NCBI GenBank assembly: GCA_030824255.1
Contig: JAVBYB010000142.1
Span: 1 to 8,689 of the forward strand
Origin: a bacterium
GTDB lineage: Bacteria; Pseudomonadota; Alphaproteobacteria; Caulobacterales; Hyphomonadaceae
Reading direction: 5' to 3'
DNA: 8,689 nucleotides
How positions within the stretch are numbered: the stretch's first letter is position 1; every line of letters begins with the position of its first letter. A program made the position numbers and the translations under genes. A model generated the notes under the pieces. That model was not told the origin of the DNA and ran no database searches. It saw nothing but the letters and a program-made list of their open reading frames with translations. Positions 7,628 to 8,689 of this stretch are shown here, piece by piece.

Positions 7628-7635
7628 TTAACCAT
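7628..7635 (+). promoter_or_regulatory. CtrA-type binding box (TTAACCAT)
   Basis: The box TTAACCAT, preceded by G, is an exact match to the CtrA motif described in Caulobacter and other alphaproteobacteria. It lies in the murC-extensin gap, 105 nt before the next start. I saw no second TTAA half-site at the N7 spacing and no other copy of this box in the window. If real, it would place the extensin-like gene, and perhaps murB onward, under cell-cycle control. Confidence 0.5.
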
Positions 7636-7704
7636 ACTGGCGAGGCGCAGCCACGGCGGGATTAGCCATCCAGTAACCTTGCGAGGGCTTCTGGAGGGCG
7701 GCCG

Positions 7705-7721
7705 GGGGCGCCGGGCGCCTC
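7705..7721 (+). repeat. GC-rich hairpin upstream of the extensin-like gene
   Basis: Seven base pairs (one G-U) can form around a CGG loop, core GGCGC-CGG-GCGCC. It sits 18 nt before the start codon and has no T-tract. It may be a 5' leader structure that hinders translation, or a remnant terminator of murC. Confidence 0.4.
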
Positions 7722-7739
7722 GATTGCAGATATGGACGC

Positions 7740-8501
7740 ATGAAGACCTCACATTCGATCATCGCCTGCGTGGCGGGACTGGTGCTTGCCCTCGGCGGCG
7801 GCCTTACGGTTGCGAACCTGCGCACGGCTGAAGCTACATCCAGCGAAGCGCGTTTCGCGCGCCCGATGAAGGAGGCCGTCGCCAAGCAGCAGGCTGCTGC
7901 GGGCACGGACCTGACGCGCTATGGCGTGATGGGCGACGAGAAGGCGCTGAGCCTGCTCTCCAACAATCTCAAGGCCTGCCAGACCGCGCTGAAGGCGGCG
8001 GGCGTTTCGTTCACGATGGTTCCCGCCAAGCAGGAAGGCGCGTGCGGCTATTCCGAAGCGCTGGAAGTGAAGGCGTCACTGGCCGACCTCACGCCGAACC
8101 CCGGCGCGCCGACCGAACTGCCGATGACGTGTGACCTGGCGGCCCGCATGCACATCTGGGAGCGGCATGTGGTGATCCCGGCGGCAGAAAAATATCTCGG
8201 CTCGCCGGTGAAGGAGATCAAGGCGTTCGGCACCTTCCAGTGCCGCACCATCGCCGGCATCGACAAGCTGTCGGAGCATTCCTACGCCAAGGCGGCGGAC
8301 ATTGCCTCCTTCGTGCTGGCGGACGGGCGCGAGATCAGCGTGCTGCGCGACTACTATTCGAAAGGTCCCGATGGCGACTTCCTGCGCGAAGTGCGCCAGC
8401 GCGCCTGCGACCTGTTCGATGTGACGCTGGGCCCCGATTACAACGAGGCGCACGCCAACCACTTCCACCTCGACGTGGGCGGCAATTCGGCCTGCCGCTA
8501 G
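7740..8501 (+). CDS. Exported extensin-like C-terminal domain protein, putative M15-like peptidoglycan metallopeptidase
   Basis: The 253-residue product has a hydrophobic N-terminal segment (about 7-26), a Sec signal peptide or anchor, so it should act in the periplasm. The rest matches the extensin-like C-terminal domain family: C80, GACG (100-103), MTCDLAARMHIWE (129-141), PAAEKYLG, FQCR (166-169), LSEHSYAKAADIASF (177-191), RACDLFD (221-227) and AHANHFHLD (237-245). The mature part has six Cys (80, 102, 131, 168, 223, 252), likely disulfides. His180, Asp187 and His243 follow the SxHxxGxAxD...HxH pattern of M15/VanY-type zinc peptidases, so cleavage of peptidoglycan peptides is a reasonable inference, not shown. 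The usual Gly of this motif is Ala183 here. No Shine-Dalgarno sequence is clear before ATG 7740, and no upstream in-frame start exists nearby. The gene lies between murC and murB, where none is usual. Confidence 0.85.
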   Translation: MKTSHSIIACVAGLVLALGGGLTVANLRTAEATSSEARFARPMKEAVAKQQAAAGTDLTRYGVMGDEKALSLLSNNLKACQTALKAAGVSFTMVPAKQEGACGYSEALEVKASLADLTPNPGAPTELPMTCDLAARMHIWERHVVIPAAEKYLGSPVKEIKAFGTFQCRTIAGIDKLSEHSYAKAADIASFVLADGREISVLRDYYSKGPDGDFLREVRQRACDLFDVTLGPDYNEAHANHFHLDVGGNSACR

Positions 8502-8523
8502 CGCGACGGTCAGGCTCGCGCTA
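8499..8523 (+). repeat. 8-bp inverted repeat across the extensin-like stop codon
   Basis: TAGCGCGA (8499-8506, starting with the stop codon TAG) and TCGCGCTA (8516-8523) are perfect complements with a 9-nt loop. No T-run follows, so a classic rho-independent terminator is unlikely. The hairpin could instead pause, protect or process the transcript ahead of murB, which starts 11 nt later. Confidence 0.6.
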
Positions 8524-8534
8524 AGCCGTTCGGT

Positions 8535-8689
8535 ATGAGCGTTTTTCTCGATCGACTTCCTGCGGTTCGCGGCAAGCTTCTGGCAGATGAACAGCTCGCG
8601 CCGTTCACCTGGTTCCGCGTCGGCGGACCGGCGGATGCGCTGTTCCTGCCGAAGGACGAGGAAGATCTCGCGGCGTTTCTCGCGAAGCT
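8535..8689 (+). CDS. murB: MurB, UDP-N-acetylenolpyruvoylglucosamine reductase (5' part, end outside window)
   Basis: MurB is the cytoplasmic FAD- and NADPH-dependent enzyme that reduces UDP-GlcNAc-enolpyruvate to UDP-MurNAc, the substrate of MurC. Only 51 full codons are visible, running open to the window end. The segment [19 protein letters not shown] (residues 21-39) is the conserved start of the FAD-binding domain, including the [10 protein letters not shown] motif. ATG 8535 gives a normal short leader before that motif; no Shine-Dalgarno sequence is obvious. It is 33 nt downstream of the extensin-like gene, with the inverted repeat between them, and could share its transcript. The short fragment limits further description. 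Confidence 0.92.
   Translation, partial: MSVFLDRLPAVRGKLLADEQLAPFTWFRVGGPADALFLPKDEEDLAAFLAK

Noticed and set aside
7607..7831. Small plus-strand frame with a hydrophobic start in the murC-extensin gap
   Set aside because: It overlaps the extensin-like gene by about 90 nt, has no ribosome-binding site, and its C-terminal part is a frame-shifted reading of that gene's signal peptide.

Overview
The window is a stretch of the division and cell-wall (dcw) gene cluster of a GC-rich alphaproteobacterium. It runs mraY (3' part) - murD - ftsW - murG - [opposite-strand quinoprotein-like lipoprotein gene] - murC - extensin-like gene - murB (5' part). The gene order, the FtsW N-terminus (SPLAEWW...), the MurD start (MIPVRSFEGK) and a CtrA-type box (TTAACCAT) suggest a Caulobacterales/Hyphomonadaceae-like organism. 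This placement is inferred from pattern recognition; no search was run.

Bases 2-4217 hold four tightly packed plus-strand genes (7-nt gaps, then an ATGA overlap), almost certainly one transcript. MraY makes lipid I at the inner membrane. MurD adds D-Glu to the cytoplasmic precursor. FtsW polymerises lipid II at the septum, and MurG makes lipid II from lipid I. All visible family motifs are intact.

Bases 4258-6012 (minus strand) hold a 584-residue PQQ-type eight-bladed beta-propeller protein with a clear lipoprotein signal peptide. It is convergent with murG and divergent from murC, so it splits the murG-murC junction that is usually continuous in this cluster. It keeps the overall fold motifs, the disulfide-type Cys pair and the WDxD motif of PQQ alcohol dehydrogenases. 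It appears to have Ala at both other calcium-ligand positions (Glu and Asn), so its activity is uncertain.

Bases 6013-6154 are the divergent intergenic region. They contain a 9-bp perfect tandem repeat, short dyads, one GANTC site and a good alphaproteobacterial housekeeping promoter candidate, placed so close to the murC ATG that the mRNA could be leaderless.

Bases 6155-8689 hold murC, a 169-bp gap with the CtrA-type box and a GC hairpin, then an exported extensin-like protein with an M15-peptidase-like metal motif. An 8-bp inverted repeat spans that gene's stop codon, and murB follows, cut by the window end. The extensin-like gene between murC and murB is the second departure from the standard order, and it is a plausible peptidoglycan-acting enzyme.

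No tRNA, rRNA, CRISPR array, insertion sequence or phage gene is visible. Nothing here is clearly a new system. The points most worth following are the quinoprotein-like lipoprotein, the extensin-like putative hydrolase, and the re-wired promoters they impose on murC and murB.
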